11,406 nt of DNA. Source: Euryarchaeota archaeon UBA106. GTDB taxonomy: Archaea; Thermoplasmatota; Poseidoniia; Poseidoniales; Thalassarchaeaceae. Position 1 is the stretch's first letter. Each line of letters begins with the position of its first letter. This document shows, piece after piece, positions 1 to 7,811 of the stretch. The DNA lies in contig DAOJ01000079.1 in NCBI GenBank assembly GCA_002502365.1, forward strand, positions 1 to 11,406, in the 5' to 3' direction. The position numbers and the translations under genes were made by a program. The notes beneath the pieces are model-generated. The model saw nothing but the letters and a program-made list of their open reading frames with translations, ran no database searches and was not told the origin of the DNA.

Positions 1-1
1 T

Positions 2-1051
2 GAGATGCACAACAAGATGCTCAAGGGAGAGCCTCCAACAATGACGCTGCCTGTAAGAACAAAGCAGAATATTTCTTTTGATTCAAAACTCGGTGTTTAC
101 AAATACGGTAAGAAGAAGTCCACCCGAGATGCAACCTCGCTTGGAAGTGCGAGGCAATTGTTGCGTGCCCTCCATGTTACAGAATTTATCGAGGAGATGA
201 TTGAGGCTGGAAAATCCTCGACGTTGAGAGAAATGTACTACATCTCAGAAGGATGGGGGCATGGGAAATTTGGTTCGCAAAATGAAAGTAACAATTTGGC
301 TGAAGATTTGGAAATTATAACCAAATGTATGAGAGAGGATTTCAAACTCAGGCCTGAAGAAGATGGTGCTAGAATCATTGGGAATATTACCTTTGAAGAA
401 AGGAATCGCCGAGGCGAATGGATGCGGATAAATTGCAGAGATGATGTTGGTGATTCCGGATATGGGGTTCCATACAATGTCGAGGCTGAAAAATTACGCT
501 TAATCGAGCATGATGTTGACTTTGTAATGGCCATAGAGACTGGTGGTATGTTCGACAGACTAGTTGAGAATGGATTCGATGAGTCGGCTAGATGCGCTCT
601 AGTTCATCTGAAAGGGCAACCTGCACGCTCTACTAGAAGGATTATCAAAAGAATGAATGAAGAATGGCAGATTCCAATAATTGTATTCGCTGACGGTGAC
701 CCTTGGTCTTACAGAATTTATGCTTCGATAGCCTATGGAGCAATCAAAACCGCTCATATTTCTGAATACTTAGCGACCCCTAGCGCTGACTACATCGGAA
801 TTAGAGCGGGGGATATTGATGCATACGATCTTCCGGCGGACGATTTAACAAGTAAAGATATTCAAGCATTGAATGCTGAGTTAACTGACCCTAGATTTGC
901 AGATGGTGATTGGCAAGAAGAAATCAATTTGATGCTCGAGATAGGAAAGAAGGCTGAGCAGCAGTCTCTTGCGAAATATGGTTTGGATTTCGTAACTGAA
1001 ACATATCTGCCCGAAAAATTAGCAGAATTAGGTTACAATATCGGATTGTGA
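2..1051 (+). CDS. top6A: DNA topoisomerase VI subunit A (5'-partial)
   Basis: Catalytic, DNA-cleaving subunit of the archaeal type IIB topoisomerase (Spo11 family), which works with Top6B to relax and decatenate DNA. Numbering from the ATG at 5, the winged-helix (5Y-CAP) part carries the cleavage motif LREMYY, with Y79 the likely nucleophile (Y78 precedes it). The Toprim domain has the acidic E178 in AIETGG and the DxD pair D230/D232 in ADGDPWS. The signatures KGQPAR (203-208), HISEYLATP and the C-terminal GLDFVTETYLPE are typical of euryarchaeal Top6A. The frame is open to the window edge (GAG at 2-4). The segment EMHNKMLKGEPPTM resembles a helix that lies some 20-30 residues inside haloarchaeal Top6A as I recall it, so the true start is probably left of the window. 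ATGs at 5 and 41 are fallback starts. The 348 residues seen compare with about 360-370 in the family. The partner gene top6B usually lies upstream and is not in view. Confidence 0.95.
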   Translation, partial: EMHNKMLKGEPPTMTLPVRTKQNISFDSKLGVYKYGKKKSTRDATSLGSARQLLRALHVTEFIEEMIEAGKSSTLREMYYISEGWGHGKFGSQNESNNLAEDLEIITKCMREDFKLRPEEDGARIIGNITFEERNRRGEWMRINCRDDVGDSGYGVPYNVEAEKLRLIEHDVDFVMAIETGGMFDRLVENGFDESARCALVHLKGQPARSTRRIIKRMNEEWQIPIIVFADGDPWSYRIYASIAYGAIKTAHISEYLATPSADYIGIRAGDIDAYDLPADDLTSKDIQALNAELTDPRFADGDWQEEINLMLEIGKKAEQQSLAKYGLDFVTETYLPEKLAELGYNIGL

Positions 1052-1090
1052 TGGACTAATCATCAAATGTGAGTGCTCACTGAGTAGGGC

Positions 1091-1861
1091 GTGGCGGTGA
1101 ACTATCGGCGAGTTGCGAAATGGGCTTCGGCCATTTCTATTGTATTGCTCATTGCTTTCATGGCAATACTACCTAATGCCGTTGAAAATCTGGAACCTAT
1201 GTTAGATCCAGAATTAGAAAACGTGACACGTTTAGATGCTGGGGAAAGTGATTCCTTTGATTTGAAAGGAAGTCATGTATATGTTGCATTAAGATTGAGT
1301 GAGGGGGAGGATGACCCAATTGCAAATTTGCGGATGATTGAGGATGATGGGCAAGAATTCTCCGGTGACGGCCCTACCAGACTGCATGTAGAAAGACTGG
1401 TGAATGGTACAACTTATGTTCCTGTCAGAGTGTTTATGCCACCTAGTGGTGGAACATATACACTGTACAACGATGGTGATTCTGTACTATGGCTGGTAGA
1501 TGATACCGCTTCTGAATTGAGAGTTTTCTCGGATCCTGTAATCTTGGCAATGTTTGGAACTTGTTGCTTCGGAGTTATGAGCGGAATTATTGCATTGATT
1601 TTTGCGATATTGATGCTGCAAAACAAATCGAAAGATGATGGAAGAAAGCCTAGTGGATTAATTATCGATGGTAAAGTAATGACTACAGATGAATTATACC
1701 GCTCTCAAAATCAAAAGATTTCATCGAATTCAGATGTCCCGAATCCATTTATCGAGACGGGGAATAATGACGAAGAAAAAGTGTCAAAAATATCCAAACC
1801 TGAACCCGAAGAGTCCTATGAATCTTCAAATGATGCTTGGAAAGGTTGGGACGAAGGTTGA
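1091..1861 (+). CDS. Two-TM membrane protein with small ectodomain, unknown function
   Basis: I do not recognise the family. The protein has 256 residues from a GTG start at 1091; a second in-frame GTG at 1097 would give a product two residues shorter, and no clear ribosome site decides between them. Basic residues (YRRVAK) precede TM1 at about 12-31. A polar, probably beta-rich segment follows (about 32-148), with a stretch GTYTLYNDGDSVLWLVDD that recalls PPC-like beta-sandwich domains, though weakly. TM2 is at about 149-176. The last 80 residues form a hydrophilic, acidic, probably disordered tail ending in DAWKGWDEG. The likely topology is N-in, ectodomain out, tail in the cytoplasm. The gene starts 39 bases after topoisomerase VI-A on the same strand, so co-transcription is possible, but nothing in the protein suggests a DNA-related role. 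Confidence 0.8.
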   Translation: MAVNYRRVAKWASAISIVLLIAFMAILPNAVENLEPMLDPELENVTRLDAGESDSFDLKGSHVYVALRLSEGEDDPIANLRMIEDDGQEFSGDGPTRLHVERLVNGTTYVPVRVFMPPSGGTYTLYNDGDSVLWLVDDTASELRVFSDPVILAMFGTCCFGVMSGIIALIFAILMLQNKSKDDGRKPSGLIIDGKVMTTDELYRSQNQKISSNSDVPNPFIETGNNDEEKVSKISKPEPEESYESSNDAWKGWDEG

Positions 1862-1935
1862 GTGAATAAATAAATTTCCAGCCATCCTCGGGTTTTTATC
1901 CCACCTCCCACTAGACAACCTAGGGTTGGCAAGTC
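1862..1935 (+). promoter_or_regulatory. Possible promoter/terminator gap before the SurR-like gene
   Basis: This 74-base gap contains an AT-rich run at about 1864-1877 and a TTTTTA stretch at 1893-1898, about 38 bases before the ATG. The latter is a plausible but weak archaeal TATA element. The five Ts could equally help end the upstream transcript. No clear Shine-Dalgarno sequence is visible. This reading rests on composition and spacing only. Confidence 0.3.
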
Positions 1936-2673
1936 ATGGTGGGCTTCGACGAGGCTTTGAATATCCTCGAAAACAGAGCACGGCGAGACATATTGAAGTA
2001 TCTCGCTAAGGAGCCGCATTACCCTCTCCAATTGTCAGAACTGCTTGAAATTAGTCAACAGGCGGTTGTTAAACATCTGAAAGTACTCGAGGAGGCTGGA
2101 TTTGTAGAATCTCAGAAGTTTCCTTCCATAAAAGGGGGGCCTCCAAAGAAGATGTATACTGTCAATCAATCATTTTCACTCAGACTTGACTTAGGGCCTA
2201 ACCTGTTCCGTGCAGAACACAGAACCATGCCAAAGGGAGGTCCCATTCGCTTGTCTTCAAAACTTCCAGAAGATCTAGATTCTGTAGTCGGAACAATTGG
2301 TACTCGGCGATTATTACCACTAGGCGAGGCAATGTCAATGCTGTCTGATATGGACAAAGCCTTAGAGAGAATAGATGAGCAGCGGGATGCTATAATTGCT
2401 TTACATCAGCAAGTAATGCAGAAAGTAGCGCCAACAATCGATGAGTCTTCTGATACCTATGAGGAGAGGCAGCTTGCTCATGCAATGCTAAATCATCCTC
2501 GAAGACCATTGGATCTAGATTTATTTTCACAAGGACTACGAATTCAATCGATGGATGCTGAAGTAATGATGGAGGGTCTAAGAGAAAGACTACTCCGCGA
2601 CTTTGCGTCTAGCACGGGCAGCCTAGTAGCTGCCCGAGAAGGCACACCTCTACCATGGTGGCTGGCTCGATAA
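1936..2673 (+). CDS. SurR-like ArsR-family winged-helix transcriptional regulator without cysteines
   Basis: Predicted cytoplasmic DNA-binding regulator, 245 residues. The N-terminal winged helix (about 3-80) has NRARRDILKYL as its first helix, the recognition helix near SQQAVVKHLKVLEEAGFV (40-57), and a wing ending GGPPKKMYTVNQS, as in archaeal ArsR-like proteins. A helical, probably dimerising segment follows (about 130-165). Residues 177-220 (ERQLAHAML to MMEGLRERL) look like a second, degenerate winged helix. Order and length match Thermococcales SurR (about 230 residues), a sulfur and redox regulator, as I remember it. The SurR CxxC redox switch would fall near residues 22-31, where this protein reads LAKEPHYPLQ, and there is no cysteine anywhere, so thiol sensing is excluded. 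The start is the ATG at 1936, with GTG at 1939 just inside. The gene converges on the surface-protein gene. The target genes and effector are unknown. Confidence 0.85.
   Translation: MVGFDEALNILENRARRDILKYLAKEPHYPLQLSELLEISQQAVVKHLKVLEEAGFVESQKFPSIKGGPPKKMYTVNQSFSLRLDLGPNLFRAEHRTMPKGGPIRLSSKLPEDLDSVVGTIGTRRLLPLGEAMSMLSDMDKALERIDEQRDAIIALHQQVMQKVAPTIDESSDTYEERQLAHAMLNHPRRPLDLDLFSQGLRIQSMDAEVMMEGLRERLLRDFASSTGSLVAAREGTPLPWWLAR
2615..2636. terminator. Perfect 8-bp hairpin at the convergent 3' ends
   Basis: CGGGCAGC at 2615-2622 pairs perfectly with GCTGCCCG at 2629-2636 around a six-base loop. It lies inside the last codons of the SurR-like gene, about 35 bases before its stop and about 47-68 bases beyond the stop of the opposing surface-protein gene. 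With 9 bases between the two stops, any 3'-end signal must fall inside coding sequence. No T-tract follows on either strand, so an mRNA 3'-stabilising structure is as likely as a true terminator, and coincidence in coding DNA remains possible. Confidence 0.35.
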
Positions 2674-2682
2674 ATTACCGTA

Positions 2683-5600
2683 TCAGAATACTTGGTCGTC
2701 ATCATTCAAATTGGCGAGAAGACTACTTTTCTCAGCAAATCGATCCAGGGCTTCCATCCTTCGTCCATACATAACCACACCAGCTACCCACATCAGAGCA
2801 ATTGTTGCGCCTAGGATAATGGCCGGAACAGAGTAGGTCGCAACTACTTCTACGCCGACGTCTAAAATTCCATTATTTGACCCCATATCGTCTACTTTCC
2901 TGATATTGTTATCTTCATTGGATTCAACAATCATGTTATCTGGGTCTATAACTACAGATACCTCGTGAGTTCCTGCCTTTACAAGATAAAGCAGTGTTAT
3001 TTTTGGAGACTCTTCCTCGCCACTAGATCCGACTGGCATGACTGCCTGAAGAACCTGTCTGTATGCGACATTTTCCTCGTCACAACCATACTTCTCTATC
3101 GAGTTTACCGATTGACCGACGCACAAGATAATGTTCACGTCAGTTGCATGAATATTTCCTGAGTTTTTGATCTCGACATTTACTGCTAGCATTTCTCCTA
3201 CCTTTGCTCTATCATCGCCTATGGTAACACTTACGATTTCAAGATCTGGCGCCCTGAGTCGTAGCTCAAGAATCTGTTCATTAGTATCACAGAATGGGCG
3301 AGTTAAGTCTGGTAAACCATCTTTATTCTCGTCGAGTGTACAAGAATCATCCCAAATCGGAGTCTCGTCGTGATCACCGCCCACTTGTGAGGAGCCTGCG
3401 CTTGAAAGAACCTTAATTCCTATTTCTCGATCACTAAGTGGCGCCTGGGAATCAATTTCAATTATGGCTACGAGTTGTAAAGTAGTATACGCGGGCATAA
3501 TCGGTAGCATTACCGTTCCTGCATCGGTTCCAATTGCGGTTTTGTAGCACCTTCCTTCAGGAGGATCTTGCCCTACGGTTAATTCAACACATTGATGCTC
3601 AAGTGGGAATTCTGTATCAAAACCTTCGATAAGTGCGTAATTGATATTCCAACCACTAAGTGTGTTCATTCCTGGAATTTCGTCCCAGCCAGCAGTATTC
3701 TGGGTATGATTATGTATGGAAGGATGATCTTCAACGTTTCCAAAATTGCTTACATTCATGGTATAGCGAACTACCCTTCCGGGTGCCGTAGTTTTAATTC
3801 TAGATTCCACTGCAGGGTCTAGCTCAATTCTCATATCATAAAATTCTCCAATTTCCACGTTCAAAATAATCCTATCTCTAAGTCGGGTGCCTTCATAAGG
3901 TTCCTCACTAAGAACATCCAATGTCACTTCGTAATTTCCAGCAAAAGTCTTCTCTGGTACATTGATGTAAATCGGCACCTCTTGAGATTCGTCTCTATCA
4001 AGTTCTTCGAAGGTTACTCGAGGGATTTCAATATCCCACACATCTGCCATCCCATTACTATCCAGTATCGAATTTACTGCAACATCGAATCTGTCTGGAC
4101 CATTTCCTGTATTCTCGATTGTGGTATTAAGTTGGAATGATTGCCCGGGGTACAAATCTAAATTTGACTGCGGAACAGATGCCTCAAGTTCATACTCTTG
4201 GATTACATCTGTCGCTAACGTCACTAGAGCCCTGACTCTAGGGGCTCCATCCAGATGGGCTTTGACCGTTATTGATTCGCCTAGACCTGCTGTAGCATTG
4301 TAAGGTGCACAGACTTGTACATTCACTGTTTTGGTTTCTGGTGTGCCTCCAGCTACCTGCCACAATATCGGTTCATTTTTTTCCACACTTAGAGTTACTA
4401 CCCAATTATCGTAACGCCATGTGTTTTCGGTTATTTCTGGTGGTCTTTCCTCTGGGCCGCCAGGGGTGGTGAAAACTAGATATCCAGAAGTATAATGTTT
4501 GGTTACTTCTATTGGATAATCAGCGCACTGACCGGGTAAAACATTCTGGTCTGTTGAACCCACATCGAATTTTATATTGCCGGAAGTACGAATTGATACA
4601 TTTACCCATAGTTCAAGAACATCGAATGTACCTCTATCTATTGATAGTACAGGTTCTCCCATTGACCAGCCTTTCAGATAGATTACAAACGTCCCAGGTT
4701 CTTGCGAAGTTGGAACATTTACCTTTAGGTTACGGGTGACTGATTGAGTGGGGTCTAATGATAGAGAGGTAGGGAAGGTTACTCCCCATCCAAACGGGAG
4801 GCCCCATTCTGTTTGGCCTTCGCTAGTCGTTGGGTCATAAAATGCGAATGTATCATAGACATTTCCAGTATTTGTTACAGTAATCGAAAATATTGCAGAT
4901 TGCCCTTGTTCAACATCTACTTGGTAGTGGCTTGTATCGAGATTTATACCATGTACAACATCCATTAGTGTCATAGTAAGCCTCTCATCATTGATTGCGG
5001 GGTCTCTATTTGATACTACTGAGACTGAAATTGCTGCTAATTCATCTTCATTTGCCTGATATATAGTAGGAGCCCTGACGCGCATGTAAATTGGTACCAC
5101 ATCTCCTCCACGAAGGAATAAACCGGTCGATTCGAAAATAGGTGTGTGGTTTGAGGCGAAGAAGAGTGTTACAGTCCAATTATTTGGAACCCCGAGTAGG
5201 CTAACCGTATAGGAGTCAGAAACTAGATCAGGAGGACCTGGTGTTGGGTTGGAAATTGTCATATTATAGGTGGTTTGTTGGCCCGGTTGTATTGTATGGT
5301 AAAATGTCTCAAATTCTGTAAGTGCAACCTCTACTATACCTGTTAGAACATGGACATAGCAAATTGTATATCTTCCTTGATTATTTTCTTCGTTGCATTT
5401 GTTGGTATCGGACCAAGCAAGATGAACACCGCTTCCAAGGTCGTTAGCGAATGCGGGTGGTTGCCCTGACATAGGAGCGGCACCTGAATTAGGGCCCAAT
5501 TTATCTGAATCCCATTGCGTTACCTCACTTATCTCCCAAGGCTCTAGAATTGCTGTAGCGAGAGAATTCAATGGGAATCCTTCCGGATAGTCGTTATTTG

Positions 5601-7779
5601 TATGGTTTAGGCGAGTGTACATTATTGCCTCTCCCTGGGTGATGTTGCTATTATCTAGCCAAGAAATGTGGACATTGTCAAATGAGTCTGTCAAAATAGC
5701 AGGCATATGAGAATTAACCCCGTAGGGCCTTTGAGGATCGATTTCATCTAGTCCTTCGACAGTGGAAATGGGTGAGTCAGTAATCTGCTTAATTCCGAAG
5801 GAAGGAAGGCCTTCTGGAACACCATCCCAGACCGCAGCTCCTCGGAGTCTCAATCTGGCATAGTAAATCTCGTAATTTACATCCAAAGCAAATCCGTAGG
5901 GTCGGCCGTCCATCCACGCGATGTGTGTATTTCCTGAATTATCTATTGCAATTGATGGGTGTAAACTGTAGGCATCTTGGAGGGTGATTCTGGTGTCATT
6001 TACTACGACTAAATGCCCTCGTCCTAGAGAGTCTGAAGAAGGTCCGATATCCTCTACATATTGTCCAGTTTGTGTGTCAACCTTGGTTCCTGGAGTGCCT
6101 TTAGTCCAGCCAGGTGGTGGATTATCCAAAACAGAATATGGATCTAAAACAGTCATGAAAATTTCTCTAGAATTGTTAGTTGCGAGTGCCACCAATGCTT
6201 CTACCATTATCGTCATTTGTGCTTGACCTGAAGAAGAAGTTGGGAATTGGTACATCATGCCTCCAGCATCAGTGTTTCTTAGGGTGCTTCCAGGGCAGGT
6301 TCTCTGGGCGAGATTTGTAGCTCCATTCGGACATTGAGCAAGATCCATCATGTGTGAACCTACAGGATCGGAACCCGAGCTGAATCCGGTTGAAAGAAGA
6401 GGGACTGGAGTTACCTCGGCTAAAACACAGGCATCGTGAGCCTCATTTATTGTTGCATAGTCGTCTGTTTGTTGTGAAGGTTCTCCATTTTTCGGCCCCT
6501 CATCTGAAATTGGGATAACTATCCTTGTTGCATTTGGATTCCACCTATGGTCCGCAGGAGTTGGGGGGTTTGCTGCGTTGCCCAACCGTCCCTGAGCGTC
6601 TCTCCAAGAGAGACAAGCCCAAGCGGTTCCAGGGCCCCAATCTTCACTACCGTCTCCTATACCTCCTCCTCCTGGAGGCAATGGAATGGATTGGCCATCA
6701 AAAATTGCGTTTTCTATCCAGCGGATACCGCCTGAGGTGTCACTTGGGTTTTGTCCCAAATGAGTTGCGCGTGGGCCTTGATTTCCATTTCCTCCAGTCT
6801 GTACCGCTGCTGCGCAGGTAGGTCCGGTTGTTGCGGATGGTAATCCACCTTGACCTGCCAATGCATAGAGGGTTTCGAATACGGTCATATTAGCATCTTC
6901 TAACATTGGTTTAAGTCCAATGAATGTGCTACCGCTGGTAAATGTCCCTCCGTAAAATACCGCACACATGTCTGCCCATTCAGCACTCATTGAACCAGAG
7001 GTATCGATTGGTACGACCATCTCCACCTTTCCTCCTCGTGTATCGTCCCAAACAATCTGAACGAAGTCGTCAACGTCGATTGCGATATCAGGATGGCCTT
7101 TGTAGCCAATTATTGGAGTCAAAAGTGTGTTACCAATTGCAGTAATTGCTTGTCTACCTGGTACATCTATTTCCAACATAGTATAGTAAATCTGAGATTG
7201 TTGGTAATATTTGTCGAGTTCATCAAAAGAATCTTCCCAAACAATATGTGGATTGTTTTGTGAATCTACAGCCACTGCCGGCCAGTCTCGATTCTGGGGT
7301 TGTACGGCGATTACCTCGTCATTGATTATTGAAAGGACTCCGTCAGAACCTGAACCTCCATCTTGATCGTCTTGAGAAGGATCAATTAGCGTGTACATGA
7401 TTTCCCATTGACCTGCTTGATCGGTCCAGACTATGTGGACATTGTCGGCATTGTCTACATCTATATCGGGGTGGAATGCTCGGTGAGACCCGGGGTTGGA
7501 AATTTGGGTTTCGTCAATTAATACCTCGCCTTTTGTATTGAGCATTTTATAGTAGAGGTGCTGAGTGTTTCGACTCCAGACAAAATGTGTATTGCCCATA
7601 GAGTCGGCGTCCATCGCGACCATTCGATCTACATGAGTTCCTCCATTAACAACTTGAATTGCATCGGTTAATACAATCTCACTTCCTTCGACTTTTTCTG
7701 AGAATTCTAATGTTGCGAACAGGCTCATGACCATAATCAGAACTAATGTTATGCTACTCCTTACTTTCCTAGTCTCCAT
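2683..7779 (-). CDS. Giant secreted, membrane-anchored surface protein: propeller with inserted VWA, Ig-like domains, CARDB, TM
   Basis: Predicted cell-surface protein of 1698 residues, probably for adhesion or binding. A signal peptide (about 1-33) has a basic n-region, core ITLVLIMVMSLFATL, and likely cleavage near VEG-SE. Seven repeats of the type HPDIxVDxxxNVHIVWxD lie at about 53-70, 103-120, 166-183, 229-246, 607-624, 692-709 and 774-791, suggesting a seven-bladed sialidase-like propeller. A von Willebrand A domain (about 251-537) interrupts repeat 4, with MIDAS DTSGS (D259, S261, S263) and a later Asp in ISDEGPKNG (D426). Several NEW3/Ig-like beta domains follow (about 815-1460), then a Ca-type loop DxNxDGxxD (1483-1491), a CARDB domain (about 1508-1630, with VESNEDNN), a TM helix (about 1648-1670) and a short cytoplasmic tail starting YGRR. 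The 16 cysteines fall in close pairs within domains, fitting disulfides outside the cell. The ATG at 7777-7779 has a strong SD. The ligand is unknown. Confidence 0.9.
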   Translation of the reverse strand: METRKVRSSITLVLIMVMSLFATLEFSEKVEGSEIVLTDAIQVVNGGTHVDRMVAMDADSMGNTHFVWSRNTQHLYYKMLNTKGEVLIDETQISNPGSHRAFHPDIDVDNADNVHIVWTDQAGQWEIMYTLIDPSQDDQDGGSGSDGVLSIINDEVIAVQPQNRDWPAVAVDSQNNPHIVWEDSFDELDKYYQQSQIYYTMLEIDVPGRQAITAIGNTLLTPIIGYKGHPDIAIDVDDFVQIVWDDTRGGKVEMVVPIDTSGSMSAEWADMCAVFYGGTFTSGSTFIGLKPMLEDANMTVFETLYALAGQGGLPSATTGPTCAAAVQTGGNGNQGPRATHLGQNPSDTSGGIRWIENAIFDGQSIPLPPGGGGIGDGSEDWGPGTAWACLSWRDAQGRLGNAANPPTPADHRWNPNATRIVIPISDEGPKNGEPSQQTDDYATINEAHDACVLAEVTPVPLLSTGFSSGSDPVGSHMMDLAQCPNGATNLAQRTCPGSTLRNTDAGGMMYQFPTSSSGQAQMTIMVEALVALATNNSREIFMTVLDPYSVLDNPPPGWTKGTPGTKVDTQTGQYVEDIGPSSDSLGRGHLVVVNDTRITLQDAYSLHPSIAIDNSGNTHIAWMDGRPYGFALDVNYEIYYARLRLRGAAVWDGVPEGLPSFGIKQITDSPISTVEGLDEIDPQRPYGVNSHMPAILTDSFDNVHISWLDNSNITQGEAIMYTRLNHTNNDYPEGFPLNSLATAILEPWEISEVTQWDSDKLGPNSGAAPMSGQPPAFANDLGSGVHLAWSDTNKCNEENNQGRYTICYVHVLTGIVEVALTEFETFYHTIQPGQQTTYNMTISNPTPGPPDLVSDSYTVSLLGVPNNWTVTLFFASNHTPIFESTGLFLRGGDVVPIYMRVRAPTIYQANEDELAAISVSVVSNRDPAINDERLTMTLMDVVHGINLDTSHYQVDVEQGQSAIFSITVTNTGNVYDTFAFYDPTTSEGQTEWGLPFGWGVTFPTSLSLDPTQSVTRNLKVNVPTSQEPGTFVIYLKGWSMGEPVLSIDRGTFDVLELWVNVSIRTSGNIKFDVGSTDQNVLPGQCADYPIEVTKHYTSGYLVFTTPGGPEERPPEITENTWRYDNWVVTLSVEKNEPILWQVAGGTPETKTVNVQVCAPYNATAGLGESITVKAHLDGAPRVRALVTLATDVIQEYELEASVPQSNLDLYPGQSFQLNTTIENTGNGPDRFDVAVNSILDSNGMADVWDIEIPRVTFEELDRDESQEVPIYINVPEKTFAGNYEVTLDVLSEEPYEGTRLRDRIILNVEIGEFYDMRIELDPAVESRIKTTAPGRVVRYTMNVSNFGNVEDHPSIHNHTQNTAGWDEIPGMNTLSGWNINYALIEGFDTEFPLEHQCVELTVGQDPPEGRCYKTAIGTDAGTVMLPIMPAYTTLQLVAIIEIDSQAPLSDREIGIKVLSSAGSSQVGGDHDETPIWDDSCTLDENKDGLPDLTRPFCDTNEQILELRLRAPDLEIVSVTIGDDRAKVGEMLAVNVEIKNSGNIHATDVNIILCVGQSVNSIEKYGCDEENVAYRQVLQAVMPVGSSGEEESPKITLLYLVKAGTHEVSVVIDPDNMIVESNEDNNIRKVDDMGSNNGILDVGVEVVATYSVPAIILGATIALMWVAGVVMYGRRMEALDRFAEKSSLLANLNDDDQVF

Positions 7780-7785
7780 CTCATT

Positions 7786-7791
7786 CCCTCC
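7786..7791 (-). promoter_or_regulatory. Shine-Dalgarno of the giant surface-protein gene
   Basis: On the minus strand, GGAGGG stands six bases before the ATG at 7777-7779. It is the strongest ribosome-binding site in the window and fixes this start. An out-of-frame ATG at 7782-7784 lies between the two and is not used in this frame. Confidence 0.8.
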
Positions 7792-7811
7792 AGCGTCGCT
7801 GCTACGACGCT
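7792..7811 (-). promoter_or_regulatory. Perfect 7-bp inverted repeat abutting the SD of the surface-protein gene
   Basis: AGCGTCG (7792-7798) and CGACGCT (7805-7811) are perfect inverted repeats around six bases. On the minus-strand mRNA the hairpin would end directly at the GGAGGG ribosome site (7786-7791). It could be a leader hairpin tuning translation or stability, or a DNA operator for a dimeric regulator. The sequence shows the symmetry; the function is inference. Confidence 0.5.

Noticed and set aside
1..3. TGA as the stop codon of an upstream top6B gene next to an ATG at 5.
   Set aside because: It is out of frame with topoisomerase VI-A, whose own frame is open to the edge and whose homology seems to continue leftward, so the triplet is probably internal to the gene.
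2674..2682. An intrinsic terminator with a T-tract between the convergent genes.
   Set aside because: There are only nine bases and no T run on either strand; only the hairpin inside the regulator gene is a candidate.
5984..6226. Open frames of 60-100 codons antisense to the giant surface-protein gene (here and at other places between 2965 and 7145).
   Set aside because: They have no recognisable domains, lie opposite a convincing long gene, and their compositions follow from its codons.
6169..7029. The VWA region as a separate gene or a frame disruption.
   Set aside because: The reading frame is continuous through propeller, VWA and propeller, with one signal peptide and one TM anchor.
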